DNA of 6,049 nt from an uncultured Planctomycetaceae bacterium (GTDB lineage: Bacteria > Planctomycetota > Planctomycetia > Planctomycetales > Planctomycetaceae), in contig CAIXQV010000102.1 of assembly GCA_903921605.1 (NCBI GenBank), positions 1-6,049 on the forward strand. The letters are read 5' to 3'. Position 1 is the stretch's first letter; every line of letters starts with the position of its first letter. Of this stretch, positions 4,979 through 6,049 are shown one piece after another. Under the pieces are notes generated by a model that worked only from the letters and a program-made list of their open reading frames with translations, was not told the DNA's origin and did no database searches. A program made the translations under genes and the position numbers.

Positions 4979-6049
4979 CTACCACGCAAGTGCAAGACGC
5001 TTCCACACATTCGTTGCCGTACAGATAAAGAGATAACTCGCATTCCAACAAATCTCACCAGCGGCACCCGTGTCCGTTGCACTGCTTATGGTCCGTGCCG
5101 TGCGGAGCCGCATCGTGTTGCCATTGATGTCTAAGGGCTGCGTGGGAGCGGTTACATTTCCAATCCCAACTTTGCCGTCGTCGGCAATAAAGAACCGCGT
5201 AACGGGTGTGACCGAGCCAATTGGAGTTGTGTTGATACGAAAATTAGTACCCTGTGCCGTTGGTGTGTAGTTCTCGGCAGCGTACATCAATAAAGCACAC
5301 CCCCACTGTGTATGAAACGCCTTCGCACCGCCACCTCCGTCGTGGTATCCCATCGTAGCCCAGAACCCAACCAGATCGTTCACCACCACTTCGGATGGCA
5401 ATGCCAATGTTCCGTTGGCTCGCCGCGATCGCATGCCGCTGTGCGTACCATACGAGTCGAACCACAGGTTGCCGGTGCGGATGTAAAGCTGGTCGTCGAT
5501 GACGACCTGCCCGGACAATGTAGTTCCCCCAGTAACCGCAAAGCTGGTGCTGCAAGTCACTCCGTCAGAGAACGTGAAACCGGCAGAACCCCCAACTGCG
5601 TCGAACGTGACCGCACCCGCTGAGCTAACCGTGGTTGAATAATAGTTCAAAGCGTTGAACCCAATTCTCAACTGTTCGGTTGTTGAGACTACATGCGTCC
5701 TCGCAGAAATCGTTGCTCCGGTTCCTATGCCTACGTCACCAGCCGATCCAATACGCATTCGCTCTGTCGGTGTGCCAGTGGTCGTATCAGTGGCAAAGGT
5801 GATAGCCGCGTTTGCGACCGTTGCACTCTCAGAGACACTCGATATCCATGCCTTGATTCCAGCACCCGGCGAAGTCCCGTCAGCAGACCAGAAGGCAATC
5901 TTTCCGAGCACCTGACCGATACCGCTTAACGTACTGTTGTCGCGGAACAGCAACGTGTTGTTTTCCGCTCCGGAGGCGTTGCTCCCCGCAATGCCGACTA
6001 AGCCAGCATTCGTGTAGGAAGTACTGTATACCCCGAACCATGTTGTGCC
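4979..6049 (-). CDS. Tail-fibre-like phage protein, N-terminus outside window
   Basis: The frame is open from the right edge to TAG at 4979-4981, giving 356 visible residues. It continues without a stop upstream of the TTG at 5953, so the true start lies outside. The visible part carries two related blocks: a 'GKIAFWSADG...TERMRIGSAGDVGIG' block near the start, and 'SRRANGTLALPSEVVVNDLVGF...GYHDGG...GTNFRINTTPIGS...RFFIADDGKVGIG' in the second half. The C-terminus has AGEICWNASYLFICTATNVWKRLA. These recurring elements, with 'RMRI...G-x-VGIG' repeats and an AGEICW...CTA-x-x-WKR end, are typical of repeat-built fibres or appendage proteins of tailed phages, which usually mediate host contact. 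No intramolecular chaperone (endosialidase-type) domain follows. It heads the visible structural gene cluster. Confidence 0.85.
   Translation of the reverse strand, partial: GTTWFGVYSTSYTNAGLVGIAGSNASGAENNTLLFRDNSTLSGIGQVLGKIAFWSADGTSPGAGIKAWISSVSESATVANAAITFATDTTTGTPTERMRIGSAGDVGIGTGATISARTHVVSTTEQLRIGFNALNYYSTTVSSAGAVTFDAVGGSAGFTFSDGVTCSTSFAVTGGTTLSGQVVIDDQLYIRTGNLWFDSYGTHSGMRSRRANGTLALPSEVVVNDLVGFWATMGYHDGGGGAKAFHTQWGCALLMYAAENYTPTAQGTNFRINTTPIGSVTPVTRFFIADDGKVGIGNVTAPTQPLDINGNTMRLRTARTISSATDTGAAGEICWNASYLFICTATNVWKRLALAW

Noticed and set aside
4979..5953. TTG at 5953 as start of the tail-fibre gene
   Set aside because: The same frame stays open through the right edge with matching fibre-like sequence, so the gene begins outside the window.
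1..6049. CRISPR array, tRNA genes, insertion sequences
   Set aside because: No regularly spaced direct repeats, cloverleaf-like segments, terminal repeats or transposase motifs were seen.

Overview
The window reads as part of a tailed-phage or prophage genome. Every gene I can support lies on the minus strand, packed tightly, so the transcriptional order runs from right to left. The host is not certain. A moderate G+C content and tail-protein sequence styles that I associate loosely with Planctomycetota and environmental metagenomic phages point that way, but nothing here proves it. No tRNA, rRNA, CRISPR array, transposase or integrase was seen.

Right half (2993-6049), structural module. A tail-fibre-like protein enters from beyond the right edge, so its N-terminus is missing. 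It is followed by two small phage proteins of 124 and 104 aa and a 418-aa multi-domain tail or baseplate-type protein. The last three genes overlap by 8 and 4 nt, which suggests co-transcription and translational coupling.

Middle (796-2992), DNA-handling module. After a 133-nt gap the gene character changes. A 175-aa protein appears to be built from three ribbon-helix-helix-like units in one chain. It is followed, after 87 nt, by a 482-aa RecF/SMC-like ABC ATPase with an intact Walker A and signature motif, but with Pro-Gln where the Walker B Asp-Glu should be.

Left end (1-795). A 65-aa small protein precedes a 216-nt stretch with several inverted repeats and a possible Cys-rich reading frame. 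The frame overlaps the 65-aa gene end at an A6G run. A second hypothetical gene then runs off the left edge.

The boundary between late structural genes and DNA-binding or recombination genes lies at about 2860-2992. The points most worth checking are the triple ribbon-helix-helix architecture, the degenerate Walker B of its neighbouring ATPase, and the possible frameshifted or Cys-rich extension at 485-601. I cannot show that these form a single new system.
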